Assembly: GCA_037074705.1 (NCBI GenBank)
Contig: CM073590.1
Location: forward strand, 90,388,947 to 90,452,946
Source: Zhengitettix transpicula
Taxonomy: Eukaryota > Arthropoda > Insecta > Orthoptera > Tetrigidae
Direction: 5' to 3'
DNA length: 64,000 nucleotides
The position numbers were made by a program, and so were the translations under genes. The notes under the pieces were generated by a model. That model had not been told where the DNA came from. It was given only the letters and a program-made list of their open reading frames with translations, and did no database searches. Each line of letters begins with the position of its first letter. The stretch's first letter is position 1. Of the stretch, positions 22,401 through 35,003 are shown one piece after another.

Positions 22401-25400
22401 GATTTATTAATTTATAAGTAACTCATTGACATGTTAATAGTTTGCGTAAAGCAAATTTGACAATTGGATATTCCTCGATTTGGTCAAATCATTCAACATA
22501 CTTTGATTCAAATGTAGATTGATGTCTTATGTATGACAGTTTCTTGTTTGAAGAGCCAATCTATAAGAGTAGATTATTTGTTTTAATTGTCAATATTACT
22601 CACGCTTTCACAATTTACAGTTGTCATATTGTTATTTATATGGGCCTACATAATTTTGCAGTGCCAAAATGTGTTCATATCCGCTTTTTAAGCACCCTAT
22701 AGAACTAATTACCGTAAATGTGTAATGAAAGTTTATAAACTTTACAGTTATTTGACTATTATTTTACACTACACTATTTACTATCAATTATTTTCATAAT
22801 AATAAAATTCAGCTTTAGTTAACATTAAGTTTATTTATCAAAACGTTCACCTTTGCCAAGCCATCATCCACAAACACAGAACGTCTGATGGTTAGAGCGT
22901 TACATACCGGAACAGTAATTAAATCCGGTTAAAAACATTAAATTTTTTGATTGCTGATTTGATTGCAAACACGGCCAACTTTCGCAACCTTCCAACTAGC
23001 CGTAGCCGTGACTGCAGCCTTGAGAATCTTTCAGTTACTTTGTGGTTTCATTCCCTATCTATCGACCTTAATTACACATATAAACGTAAAAGTTCCTTCT
23101 AAAGATCTCTAAAACTAAATAATATACTCCAAAACTGGATATACAGGAAAATCGTCTTATGGGGTACGTTAGTTATAATAATTAAAGAATTGACAATGAT
23201 CAGGGAAATACTTCTAAATACAATAAAATCTGTTAATGGTAGGACATTTCATACAGTTGAGTACGAGCTGGTAACGTCCAATAAAACGTTTAAGTGTTGA
23301 ACTTACCGCAGCAATAATAGAAATAGGGTCACAACACATATTTGATTAAAACATTAGCGTAATTTACACATCCTAATTATTTCGAAAGTCCAAAATTACT
23401 CTAAGCTTAGGAAAACCTCACATTGTCGGCACCTTGAGATTTCATCAACGTCTCTGGTGAGTGGGAGGAGTTTGAACTGCATTTTATAATAATTCTCACC
23501 CCATGAAGTAAGGGTTGAATTTAGACTTAAGCTTTGTAGAGAGTAATAGTATTATTTTCTGTAGAAAATATTTATTCGTTTTGGCATTATTTTAAAATTC
23601 ACACCCCACAGCGATTGTTCCAAAATCGTGTGGCCAATTTATGTCAATCTTGGTTGAAATTATTCCACTCGTTTAATTTATTTTGATATCATATACATAT
23701 TTTACACAAACATAATTTTTAGTGGCTACTGTAAGAGACGTTTGATTGTAATTTACTTTTCTTGGTCCTTTAATAGATATTACGTTGTTTCGTAACTCAA
23801 TTTTATAATCACAATTGCAATAAATAAATATTCATTTTCCAATACCAAAAGCTAGTATGCCGGAAGTTGTAACAAGTATATATTCATTTATTGATGAAGT
23901 AATATGTAGAGACAGTTTTTTTTTCAGTTTTGTCTTGTAGAAATTCCATTCTCTTCTTTGCAAGTAGTAGGCAACATTCGCAATTTCGCACAGTGTTATG
24001 GTTTTATTTTCAAGTGCCTTTGTTTCATTTCATAAAAAAATAAGAGTGAAATTTAAAAGTCTCCTTGGGTTTAGTTCTGTTCACCTATTCCGTGGTTGTA
24101 ATTTTATTTTTACCTTTTTTAAAAAAATTATCATTCTGTGAAAATTAATTGAACAGAGAAAAAGGTACTAATTAATAAGTACATATCGAAATAATAATGG
24201 AGAATTTAAAAATTAAGAAGGTAAATAAACAAAATATGTGGATACTTTGAAATTGATTGCTATTTTGAAATTACAAAGTTGGATATAAATGTATGTATTA
24301 GATAACTAATAATTATTCAAATATTCCTTGAGGAATTTTGTTTCAGTGTAAGTGGAAATTTTATTATTATACATCAGAGGATATAAAAATTGTTTGGTTT
24401 AGTCGAATAACAACAATGAGTGCATCAATACTTCTTTAAACAGTAAATATTAGAAGTGAATTTTCGAACATTTTAGTTGACTTGTATAAGGATTTGTCAT
24501 GTTAGACTATGTAATATGTTTGTTAATAGTTCTTTTATATAATTAATTTGTTACATATCCATTAAAGAAAATTTGCTGTGGAACTAATGTTACGTAAGAG
24601 GGAAGTTACGATATCAACTAAACACAAAACTGACATGCGTAATGAAAGAAAAGCATACTCCCAAAGTTTTAAATTGTGAGTTAACAATTCGCAAAGGTAA
24701 AGAGAAAATTCTCTAAAAGTTTTAATTAGTTTTCTGATCTCAACGGGATTGTCTTGTTATTATTAGGCAGCCAAAACTACGGCGTAAGGTAGTTAAAAAT
24801 AAAAACTTTTAATTAATTTAAAACATTAATTTACAGGAGTATTAACGGGTAAACGTAGTTTTATGGGAAAACGTTAATTTGAGTGAGACAATTCGACTCT
24901 GAAGATTGATTGTCTTACAGAGGCACACTCATGCATAAATAACATTAAAAATTTGTTTTATTCTTTTCCTTGTTCACCCTGAATAAATTTGAAATTTGGT
25001 TGATTTAAATTAAGCTTTGTTTTTTATGTCATGGAATTATAATTATTAATATTTTTTTTTGTATTCATTATCAGTTTATTTATGAACCTGGAGCACAATT
25101 TCAGGCAAAAGTGCCTTCACATGTGCTGAAATGTTTTAGATTTCTTAATAATATATTAAATTCAAAGATAAATCTTCATAATAATTCCACCAAACTGAAG
25201 CCCTTGTCTAAGTACCTTAAATGGAAAGATCTATGTTTGCTAGAATTGTTTACGATTCTTGTGAATTGTTTCCTAAGTCGCTTGAGCGCTTCTCGTACAT
25301 TTCAAAGGAGCGCGTATTAATTACCGGAACCAAAATTTGAGTGGCGCTTAATTTATATTTCCTTTGTACTGCGTTTAAGACGTAAATAACCATTAGCGAA

Positions 25401-27149
25401 ATATTTCTATAATTCTGACGCTACGTTTCTGAGAAGACAAGTATTAATAAACATAAGTTTATATTATGGATCTTGTATGCGCTTTTACATAAGGCTAAAA
25501 TAACAGTGATTATTCCATTGCATGAATAACAAGTATTTAAAGAAAGTAAAAAATTAATGTTATTTTTTTTTCAGATTTGAACAAACTTATTGATTTATAT
25601 ATTTTACGATATTATTTTATAATATACTTTTTCACATGTCTGTCCTATTATAAATTTCCGCGCAAGTATTGAATACCAGTCCAGTCATTCAGAATGTGGC
25701 TCGTGGTGTTAATCGTTTCCGCAATAATTAACGATTTTGTAAAGTTTATGCTCAAACCTTTCCTTGGGTCTTATTTATTGTGTCAATTAAAAACTAATAA
25801 ATTTCGCCAGATGCTCCCAGCGCTAATTTATTAATACCGACACTTTATGAACGTCTGTCTTATTGTATTTGGTCGTTGTAATGTACGCACTACTGCTTGC
25901 TTCTTTCGATTGATTAATTCTGTAAACATTTCTATTCTGTTTACTAACAGCCTTATGAATTATTGCAATATTAATTAAGTCTGATAACGAACCAGTTATT
26001 ATTTATTGCTTTTCATCGTTTACTTGTGAAATATTTTTAGAAACACTCGGCCTCAACACTTAATGTCTTATATTTAATTAATAATATATTACGTACGATT
26101 TCTTAGGAATTCGGAATTGGTTTTATGTAGATTTTACAACAAAAAGCTTTATATTAGTCCACTGCTCTATCCTTACATTTTCTTGATTAAGAGAAATAAA
26201 TTGTTACGTAACAATCGCAAGCTGTTGAACTTTATTCAATACATGTGGACTAATATAATTTTTACCATTCATCTGATGTATTTACAGATGTACAATGTGT
26301 GTGGTATGCAACAATAAAAGTACGAGTTTCTTGTGAAAGCAACTTAAACGTTTCCGATTATTGCTTCTACCAACAACTCCTGTAAGTTCAGGATTTCTAC
26401 AGAAGCTGTAACGTATTTCTGAACTTGTATCGTGTACATTAGGCTTAAATTACAACGATTTAGTGAGTGTCTTTAGAACTATGTGAGTAATTCTTAAACA
26501 AATACAAGCATTAGTGGGATAAAACCCCTCTGATCCTTTCTCTGAGAGCGTGTTGAACATCTGAGCCACAGGTGTAAATGTTTAGTCCGGAGTTTTGCTC
26601 ACGCCAGCAATAAACTCGAGCAAGAGTGTACTAGACTGTGTTACACAGCTAAAGCAGCGCGCTCAAACTCGCTGGTCTCGCTCCACTTTGCTGATTAAAG
26701 ATAGACGTGAGGCGATAAGCGCTGTCTCGATAAGGAATGAGGAGATCGTAACCAAAGAAAAGCAGACTGAATTTTACGAAAGTGAATTTGGCCCTTGTAC
26801 GATCCCTCAATGAGAAAGGTTTTAAAAGGTATTCTACACAAGAGTGTTTTCAGAGACCAAACTGCCTAACAGCTCTTCAAATGAAAAATAATTTTAGCAT
26901 TCATTTGCAGAAGTTGTAGAATATTACAGGATACTTAAATAATTAAAACAAATTATTATTCCGGATAAGTAAAAATCAATTGGTAAAACCTTTAATAATA
27001 AGATATATGTTTACAGCAATAAAATCATCTGCTAAAATAAAAATTTCAGGTATCATTACCTAATAAATGTAAGGTTTGCGTAAATAGAGCGGATCATTTA
27101 GTGAACGATCAATTGGAGTTGAAATTAGACACTTAAAAATTCTAGCATG
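19456..27149. other. Long AT-rich non-coding region
   Basis: Apparently single-copy within the window. GC-richer patches at about 20150-20600 carry frames of 77-115 codons on both strands without recognisable motifs. A weak match to repeat family C may lie near 23500-23690. I see no tRNA, rRNA or protein gene. Confidence 0.4.
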
Positions 27150-27960
27150 ACACAATGAAATCAAGCGATCCCGGAAACGTTTCATTCGACGCTAATAATG
27201 GCCGCTTAGGAATGTTTTTAAATTTCTCCCCTTCTACCCCTCCCCTAGAGGCAGAATGTGGGCCTTAAACCCTCAGTGTTTGTTCCTGGATCGTAAGTAA
27301 CATGTGTATAAAATTTGGTGGAAATTGGTCTACGCAATTAAGATTGTAAATGGAAATTTGTTTCACCCCCTTCCACACTCACTGCTAGGGGCCTGAACTA
27401 CACATTAACCAGTATGGTAAATGTCAGAATTAAACTCAGTGACTTCCATAACCCCAAGTTCAATACCAGTCTCCATTGTTTACTCATTACTTTATGTAAT
27501 AGCCTTTGATCCACATCCTAACTCACCACACATCTAGGGGCTGAATTACAACATAAGTGACATAGTGAATTTCAGAAATAAAGTAATTGATATCTATAAA
27601 CCTGGATTTGACACCTATCTCGGTTATTTAACGTTTATTTCATGTAACGCACCTTGTGGTGCTGTCTTCGCATGCTGTAAGGGATTGAAATTGTACACTA
27701 AAACATTTGCAGAAGAAACTATTAATCTCATCGACCCCTAAAACTAAATATTAAACGAAAAAAAACGACCGTCATAATATGTTTTTAAATTTCACCCCTG
27801 TTTGATTTCGAAATCCCGACAGAAACCATCGCGAGGTTGCGCACAACAACTCAGTAACGTTTCATCGCAATCTGATTAATAGTTAGGGGTGCATATGGGA
27901 CACACAGACAGTCATTCATTTTTATATAGAGAGAGATTTCTTCGGAAGAATAGCTCTTAG
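27150..27960 (+). repeat. Interspersed repeat family C
   Basis: Shares blocks with 32230-32420 (TTTCATTCGACG, AATAATNG..TTTAAATTT, CCCTTCT) and with 33440-33700 (CAGAATTAAACTCAG, GCGCACAAC, TTTCATCGCAATC). It ends in CAGTCATTCATTTTTATATA, a tail often seen at the 3' end of insect interspersed repeats. It contains an internal partial duplication of the TTTTTAAATTTC.CCCC block near 27780. No coding capacity; class not determined. Confidence 0.5.
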
Positions 27961-28036
27961 GATAATGAAGTATATTTATAATTATTATAATCAATTATAC
28001 TATTTCTCTGACAGGTACGACAATTAAAATATATAC

Positions 28037-28964
28037 TGTAATGCCAATTAAGTAAGACATTAATTCTGAAATTAAAAATCTAAATTTTTAGAGAAATATA
28101 TTCTTACGGCGGTACGGAGCATAGCGACAATGTGGCCAAGCATTGTTCCTTTGTCGGAAGGCAGAAGCGCGCTCAAATTGCGAGACGAGGAGTTAGTTGG
28201 CTGGAAGGTTTGGTCAGATGCAGGACGCATTAAGATATTGAGAAGTTTCGTTCCCAAGGTTTGACGAGATAAAGTTTGCGGTGGGACGTCGTCGAATAAT
28301 AACTGTTGATTGGAGAAGGATAGAGCAGGTCGCATTATGATATGGTCAAAAACAGTTTGCAGCGAAATATTGAGAATTAGCATTCAACAGAGTTGATTGG
28401 TCCCTGAACATTTTGCTCAAGACAGAACATTCACTAGAGCATAACGACGAAACCTGCTAAGCACAAAACAGTTTTGTGCACATAGCTGAGCAGAGTTAGC
28501 AGAAGTCACCCAATGCAAGCGGTCTGCACAGAGGACGAAGGTGGATCATCCGGGTTCCTGAGTTTGATGTAAAAATATTGATTTAGAATCTGTGAGTAGA
28601 AGCAGTGTAAATCCCGCCATAGTGTTTCGACAATTAAAGGTATCCTGGTATGCCGGGTAGACGTGAGTACAATTTACAAATAACTGAGTATGTAAACCTG
28701 ATTAAAAGATAGCCGTCAGATTTCGTTCTCTTCTTATTGCAATTTAATTTTTTCTCATTTAATTGAGTAACCTTTCTTTTCCAGTAATTGTAAATTGTTG
28801 ATAAGATTATAAATAAAATGATTCGCCATTATCAAACCCAGTTATGACCCTGAGAGACTGAGATATATTTAAATTTGTAATTGTTTGTATTGCTAAAGTA
28901 AATCTTTTGTTTGTAAAGTTGAAATAATTTTTATTTATTAAACGCCTTCCATTTAATTATTACA
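28037..28964 (+). mobile_element. Solo LTR, plus orientation (TGTAATGCC subfamily)
   Basis: Starts TGTAATGCCAATTA and ends TTTAATTATTACA. It shares ordered blocks with 30128-31110: ATATATTCTTA.GGCGGTAC, CCTTTGTCGGAAG, TTGGTCCCTGAACATTTTGC, a GTGAGT donor-like site (28663-28668), AAAAGATAGCCGTCAGATTT, and the tRNA-complementary GACCCTGAGA (28846-28855). No internal region follows. The minus-strand frame at 28072-28383 is within the LTR. Confidence 0.85.
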
Positions 28965-30127
28965 ATTTATTTACTGCAAGATTGACGCACGAGTAATTTT
29001 TAAAGCAATACGTTACGTTTGAGTTCTTGAACGATAATGTATATTTTCTGAATTCATGCAGTTAAGAGAAAGAATCATTTTGAAACAAGATATGCATCTC
29101 GAAATATCGTTATTTAAGAATAGCAAATTAATCCTTCAAAACTAAATAATTTACTCACCTGATTAAAAAGTATAGAAATAGTTTTCTAAAGTTAACTTAG
29201 GACTATACCAGTAATTGAATTAATATTGAACAAAATTTAACTTGTGTATATCTGTTGAATATAAATAGCTTGTAGCATTTTGAGTTATTTCAGCAATATT
29301 TATAATTCACGCTCTTTGAATTCATAACAGTTTTTCATTGTAAATATTCCTTTATGAGTGTTTTCTCTACGTCTATTAAATATAATTAAAATATCAGAAG
29401 ATAACATTACAACCTAGTAACTTAAGGATATATTGCTATCTTCCTTATGATATCGAAGAGAATTTTACGTTGGTTATTATGTAGCAGCGGGGTTAGTTAA
29501 GGAATAAATTAATAACAATAGAACCAAAGGAGTAATACTAGCAAAAAAATGTACTCTAGCTCGATTAAACATTATGTTCTCTTTCACATCTCACGTTAAG
29601 CGAGGCCGTGGATACCGATCCTGAAGGCGTGACGCGGATGGATAAACTTGTTTTGTAATTACCGTTTCGTCCAGGTGTCATCATAATGTGATTTGCTCAG
29701 CTTTTTGTGGTATCCTTTCTACTCGCAAGTCACCTTACTAGTCGGCTACTTTTTCAGTTATAATCTTAGTCGCTGATTATCCAGCGTGTGTTCCACTAAC
29801 CGGCGACAAAGAAAATAATATAGCTCGCCTATCTTGTATCCGGTCTCGTAACAGGAAATGATCAGATTGGGAAATGAAATAATATGCTTTTCAAAAATTT
29901 GAATATTTAGAGAACAAATTATTGGGTGTTCCATTATCTATACTAGAAAAATTATGAGCGGGCAGAAGAATGAAGAAATAATGATCCTACGTTTATAAAA
30001 AAAACTCAGTTCGTCTTCCTGGAAAAAGATTAATAATCAGAGATAAGCGTAAGAGTCAGAACACTAACTAAATAATACTATATTCAACAAGAAATCGTTC
30101 CCTTAATACACATATCAAGGAACATAA
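28965..30127. other. AT-rich stretch between two related LTRs
   Basis: No primer-binding site follows the left LTR and no coding remnant is seen, so the two flanking LTRs look like separate solo insertions and not one element. Confidence 0.45.
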
Positions 30128-31110
30128 TGTAATGCCAATTAATTAACACATTAATTGTAAATTTGAAAATATAAAAATTGTTTGAGAAATATATTCTTAG
30201 GGCGGTACAGAACAAAGCAACAATGTAGCCAGGTATTGTTTCCTTTGTCGGAAGAAGCAATGCGCGCTCAAAATTACGAGAGAATTCAGTTCACATTATG
30301 ATATGGTAGAGTTCAGGTCAAGTTGGCTGGAAGGTTTGGTCAAGTACAGGTCGTATTAAAATAGACTAGATATTCTTTTAAAAAAGTAAAGTTAAGTAGA
30401 AGCAGTGAGCAGTCAGACACGACAGAAGTTGATCGAGTTGAAATAGACAAGACAATTTCAAATATTCAAAGGAAATTTGCAGAGAAACATCGAGGATTAC
30501 CAATCAACAACTTAATTGGTCCCTGAACATTTTGCTCAAGACGAAATATTCATTTGAGCAGATCTACGAAACATGCTAAACACAAACAGTTTTTGGTGCA
30601 CATAGCCGAGCAGAAGTAAACCGAGGGAGAGACGAAAAGGAGGTTCATCCTGGTTCCTGATTTTTAATCTAAAACTATTAATTTTAGAATCTGTGAGTTT
30701 TTAGAAGCAGTGAAAAACCCCGCCATAGTGTTTCGTCAAGTACAAGGTATCCTGTAATCCTGCCGTGAGTAACAATATAAAATAAATAATTATGTAAACC
30801 TGATTAAAAGATAGACGTCAGATTTCGTTTTCTTCTTTTGATTAAAAATTGTAAATTAGAATCCATCTTTTTAGTTTAATTTTGTTGACAAGTAAATTTC
30901 GTCATAGTTAATTGACGAGAAAATCTTTTCTCTTTTAAATTGGAATTTGTGTTTAAGTTGAGAAATAGAAATGATTTGCCATTATCAAACCCAGTAGAGA
31001 CCCTGAGATATTTTTAAATTGTGTAATTGTTTAAATTATTGCTAATAAAATTTTGTTTGTAAAGTTGAATTTTTCATTCATTTAAAAGCCACTCCTTATT
31101 GTATATTACA
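30128..31110 (+). mobile_element. Solo LTR, plus orientation (TGTAATGCC subfamily)
   Basis: Starts TGTAATGCCAATTA and ends TATATTACA before ATATAT. It is clearly homologous to 28037-28964 but with many substitutions and indels. Donor-like GTGAGT at 30765-30770; CAAACCCA and GACCCTGAGAT at 30986-31009. Confidence 0.85.
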
Positions 31111-31280
31111 ATATATCTAATATTAAACTTCCCACTGTAATGGAAAAAACTATGTGATCTTAAGTTTTGGAAAGTCTGCTAACCATATCGTTTTATTTTG
31201 TTTAATTTCAAATCGACAGTGATTTCATCTGTTGCGGCAAATTACTTCTTATTCTTAATTATTTAATTAAAATGTGTTTA

Positions 31281-31300
31281 TGGCGATCCAACGTGTTATG
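31281..31300 (+). promoter_or_regulatory. Isolated primer-site-like box
   Basis: TGGCGATCCAACGTGTTATG differs at only a few positions from the primer-binding site at 5652-5671. It follows TATTTAATTAAAATGTGTTTA, but no LTR of the family ends here. It may mark the start of an internal-region remnant covering the GC-richer 31300-31620, which contains a short (AC)n-like tract. The 151-codon frame at 31274-31729 spans this and has no recognisable domain. Confidence 0.35.
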
Positions 31301-32229
31301 CATACTGTCAATTATGAATATTACGCAAAGCAGACGCTCTCCTGCGGACGAGCCCATTGTTTAATTCAAGCAGGCGGCGGTGACAGCCAAAGAGCATCGC
31401 GTAATGACTGCTGTTTGTGCGGCGGTCAGCAGCGTACACACACACGCGCGCACAAACGCACACATACATGGCGTAACGAGCTGCGGCTCGTGATCAACAA
31501 GAGTGGGGGTAATGAACAAGTGACAGGTAAACAACAACGTTCTCAATCGCAGTCCGCCACTGACAGCCCCGCAGTCCTTTGCTCGCGCAAATTCAACGGA
31601 CGGGGCGTATTATTAAGTGAATGTATCCTGAGGTTCCTTGTAATCCAGCGCAACACGCCATCAAACTGGACTAAATACAATCCTTACTCATGCTTCCAAT
31701 TCAAGCTATTTAGTTTCCCATTTACATAAAATCCGTTCGCATATAATCTCTCACTCAGCTAATTATTTCCTATCTCACCTTGTAGTTGGCTAAAGTTTTG
31801 AAAAACAGAACTTATTTAAAACTTAAATACTTAATAAAATAGAATATTTTGTCGTGTATTATTACGGTTTTTAGCGGGACTAAAAAAGCAGAGCAGGGTG
31901 TTCCCGGACGGAGCTGACTGACGAAATTCATATGAACTATCTGCGAGAAAGTCAGGCAGTGGAAATTTACCAAGTTGGAGACTGTTATTTTAATACATCG
32001 ATGTGGCAGATTTTGAAATAGTAGCAGCTGTGTGTGTCCGTGACGATCAGTTTAAATTATAGTATAAAACATACATTTTTTGCGGAACTCCTCAGAGCGT
32101 AATTAATAATTTATAAAGAAAAAGTCCTAAATTTAAGTCTTGAACAAACGGGATGAAATTGTATAGAAGTCAAAGGTAATGTAGCAGACATCAGTCTTCG
32201 CCGTTTTTGCATTATTTTAATGTAAATCT

Positions 32230-32420
32230 CTTCCGCCCCAACCCCTACGAGTCCTTCATTATAATTAGGGATTGAAATTAGGCAGCTTTGAGAACAAGAC
32301 TATCAAACTCTGCGACCCCAAAAACTTTTCATTCGACGTGAATAATTGTGGATTTTAAATTTTTTTAAACCAGAACCCTTCTTCCCTCCACACATATAGT
32401 TGCTAGGGATGTTTTACCGA
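32230..32420 (+). repeat. Fragment of interspersed repeat family C
   Basis: CCCCAAAAACTTTTCATTCG, AATAATTG and the CCCTTC..CCTCCAC block parallel 27170-27250 in the same order. Confidence 0.4.
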
Positions 32421-33439
32421 AAGATTATTTAGTATAATAAATTATCTTAAATATATAATCAATTGCATAGGATGGTAAAAAAGAGAAATAACAAGGAATA
32501 ATAAACTTATCTACAGTAAGACGTTTCCGCTGCACAACGCAAACCTACATAAAACTTACTGAACACCGCGTACACTTGATGTAAAGAAGTGATATAAGTA
32601 AATATATTATAAATAAATAACTGTGTCATAAATATGACTTAAAATACGTAACACTTTGGATGTTTAATGTACAATTATTAGATTTAATGTGTATCATTTC
32701 GATCCTAATATTATACCTATTTTCTATGTCCAGGATTTTGACACTATTTCAGTCGAAAGTATGGTTCGTAGGTACAAATATTTCGAGATGACATTTTGTT
32801 TAACATCAGAAAGCTTTTAATTCGTGTATTTAATGCTTTTTTTTATTTTGGCCGAAGTAATTCGCCTTGCAATAGTTGCATTGAATCTTATAATGTTCTA
32901 CTTCATCTTTACAGTTATCGATTATACTAGATAACACGTTACATGGTATATAATAGAAATATTAAATTTGTTTTAAAATAGGCTGAGTTTAGAATATAAA
33001 GTTTTATGTAAAGGAAATTATATGTGGATATATTTTGATTGTTTTCAGTCTTTTCCCTAGGACTAAAACCACTGAGTTTGTGGAGTCTCTTCTTGATATT
33101 ATAGTTAATAAACCGAGAGCGATAAGTGTTAGCCGTCAGATAATAGAAAACGACATATAAGTTATGATAATAAAACTTATGGTCTGAGACCAAGATAACA
33201 TGGTCGACGACGTTAGAAACCATGGCTCTCTTTTTATTTGGTGAGTGAAAGAATAATAAATGAGAATTCCACCAGAGAATGTAGGTTGTACCAATAAGAA
33301 ATTAGACTTGAAGTTTCAATAGATAATTTGACATCTAATAAATTAAGAGAACGGTTAACTTCAGCTACAAGAGCGTGAAAGAGTATTTTTTCCTGGCTCC
33401 ATGAGTTTAAGATAGTACGTGGAACTTTGTTTGACTTCT

Positions 33440-33700
33440 ATATAGCTACACGCCAAGGGGCTGAGCTAGGACTTAACCGACAAGTTGAATGACAGAATTA
33501 AACTCAGCGATTTTCAAAACCCGTTTTGGCGCGTTTTAAAATATACACACACTGGGGTGAATGAAAGGAACTAATACTTCGATATAAATATATAGAAATA
33601 TTCCAGGTCGTGCGCACAACTCACTAAAGTTTCATCGCAATCGGATGAATGGTATAGAAACGCTTAAGGAACAAACAAAGATACATTCATACACAAACAT

Positions 33701-33705
<5 letters not shown>
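33440..33705 (+). repeat. Interspersed repeat family C, 3' part
   Basis: GACAGAATTAAACTCAGCGA, GTGCGCACAACTCAC and TTTCATCGCAATCGGATGAA match 27425-27880. It ends in CATTCATACACAAACATACA and runs into a microsatellite. Confidence 0.5.

Positions 33706-33766
<61 letters not shown>
33706..33766. repeat. Compound (AC)n(AT)n microsatellite
   Basis: About nine AC units followed by over twenty AT units. The AT part is the insertion site of the LTR to the right. Confidence 0.95.
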
Positions 33767-33769
<3 letters not shown>

Positions 33770-34711
33770 AATAATTTAAATAAAGTGGGCGCTTAAAAAT
33801 AAAAAGATTGTTAAGGGAAAACTATTAAACAAGATTTATTATAAAAATTAAAACACATATAATATTTGGGATCTCAGGGTCTTAAACTGGGTTTGATAAA
33901 TGGGTGAATTTATACAATCAAATTACATTTACCTTTTATGGAAGTTAATGCGTCTGAAACATAGAAGAACTTTGTTTTGGAAGAAATAACACTACAGATT
34001 GAATTTAAACAGTCCTAAATTTCATCAGGAATTAACGATCTCGTTTTATCGATAATTAAATAATTAAAAATTAAAGAACGATCTGACTTTTATCTTTTAA
34101 AAACGGTTTACAATATGATTTTAAAGTTTTTCTACTTACGGCCGCCCAGGTCTCATTTTAGGTTTTTCGTGCACAAAATTTGGGGATATCACTGATTCTA
34201 GTACTCACAGACTCTAAATGTCAACAAATTCTAATTGGCGTAGTTTTGTTAGTTGGTCTAACACTAATTGGTAGATTCTCGATGCTTTGCTGCAACCTGG
34301 ATTTGCAGATCTCGTGACTTTAGTTGGAAAATGTACTTCCTTGGTTTATCTATGGCCAGCAGGTTGAATTTATGCTCGGCCACCGATTACAACATTAGTT
34401 TCACTCTCTCCTTCCCAACTGCAAAACCTTTTATAATATGAATTTTCTGGTCTTTACACCTCGCTGTTCTATGCCCGACTGCAAAACTTTTTATAACATG
34501 AAAAGTTTTGGTCTTTACACCTCGCTGTTCTATGCCCGACTGCACATTTCTGACTGCCTGTTCGTCTCGTAGATTTTGATCGCGTAGAACCTCAACAATG
34601 TTTTCTTTGCCTCGCCGAATTGTTGCGGCGTCCGCTCTATATCCTCTAATAATGAGTCCTCTACAATCCAACTTTCCAATTCGAACAATGTCTTAATGAC
34701 CAATCACTACA
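33767..34711 (-). mobile_element. Solo LTR, minus orientation
   Basis: 945 bp, TGTAATAATT to AATCACTACA, with AT tracts at both ends. On the minus strand: a TATA-type GGATATAGAGCG near 34640, the GGCGGCCGTAAGTAG donor-like site (ACTTAC at 34134-34139), and the complement of GACCCTGAGAT at 33871-33881. Two 60-bp tandem units (34418-34477 and 34478-34538) duplicate part of the transcribed region. It is the closest relative of the LTR at 7931-8866. Confidence 0.88.
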
Positions 34712-34721
34712 ATATATATAT

Positions 34722-34964
34722 ATAAACTAAAACTAACTAACTCCTTGGCTCGACAGCCCATGAAGGGCCTCGGCCTACCGATACAGCTGCCAGACTGTCA
34801 TCTTACATGACACATTCTGGATTTAGGAGTGACACCTGCTCACAGCCTTAACCCCAGCTTTCTTGACCAGGACGACCACAGACATCCATGCCCATGCTGG
34901 GATTCGAAGCCGGGACCTCTGTGATGCTAGGCAATAACGCTGGCCACTACACCACAGTAGGCTG

Positions 34965-34967
<3 letters not shown>
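34722..34967 (-). repeat. tRNA-derived SINE
   Basis: On the minus strand it starts near 34967 with a tRNA-like head: A-box region GTGGTGTAGTGGCCAGCG (about 34940-34957) and B box GGCTTCGAATC (34900-34910), spaced as in tRNA genes, followed by an unrelated body and a short-repeat tail of TTAG units (34722-34742). It is transcribed by RNA polymerase III if active and depends on a LINE for mobility. It sits in the AT tract between two LTRs. Confidence 0.85.

Positions 34968-35000
<33 letters not shown>
34968..35000. repeat. (AT)n microsatellite
   Basis: About 16 AT units directly preceding the TGTAATACC end of the next LTR. Confidence 0.95.

Positions 35001-35003
<3 letters not shown>

Noticed and set aside
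28037..31110. One LTR element bounded by the two TGTAATGCC LTRs
   Set aside because: No primer-binding site after the first LTR, no polypurine tract before the second, no coding remnant between, and the LTRs are quite diverged from each other.
31274..31729. 151-codon frame
   Set aside because: Arginine/threonine-rich stretch across an (AC)n-like tract with no recognisable motif; more likely a chance frame in a GC-richer patch.
34900..34960. A tRNA gene from the A- and B-box matches
   Set aside because: The boxes are followed by a SINE body and repeat tail and the cloverleaf is not complete; the same holds at 52332-52390.
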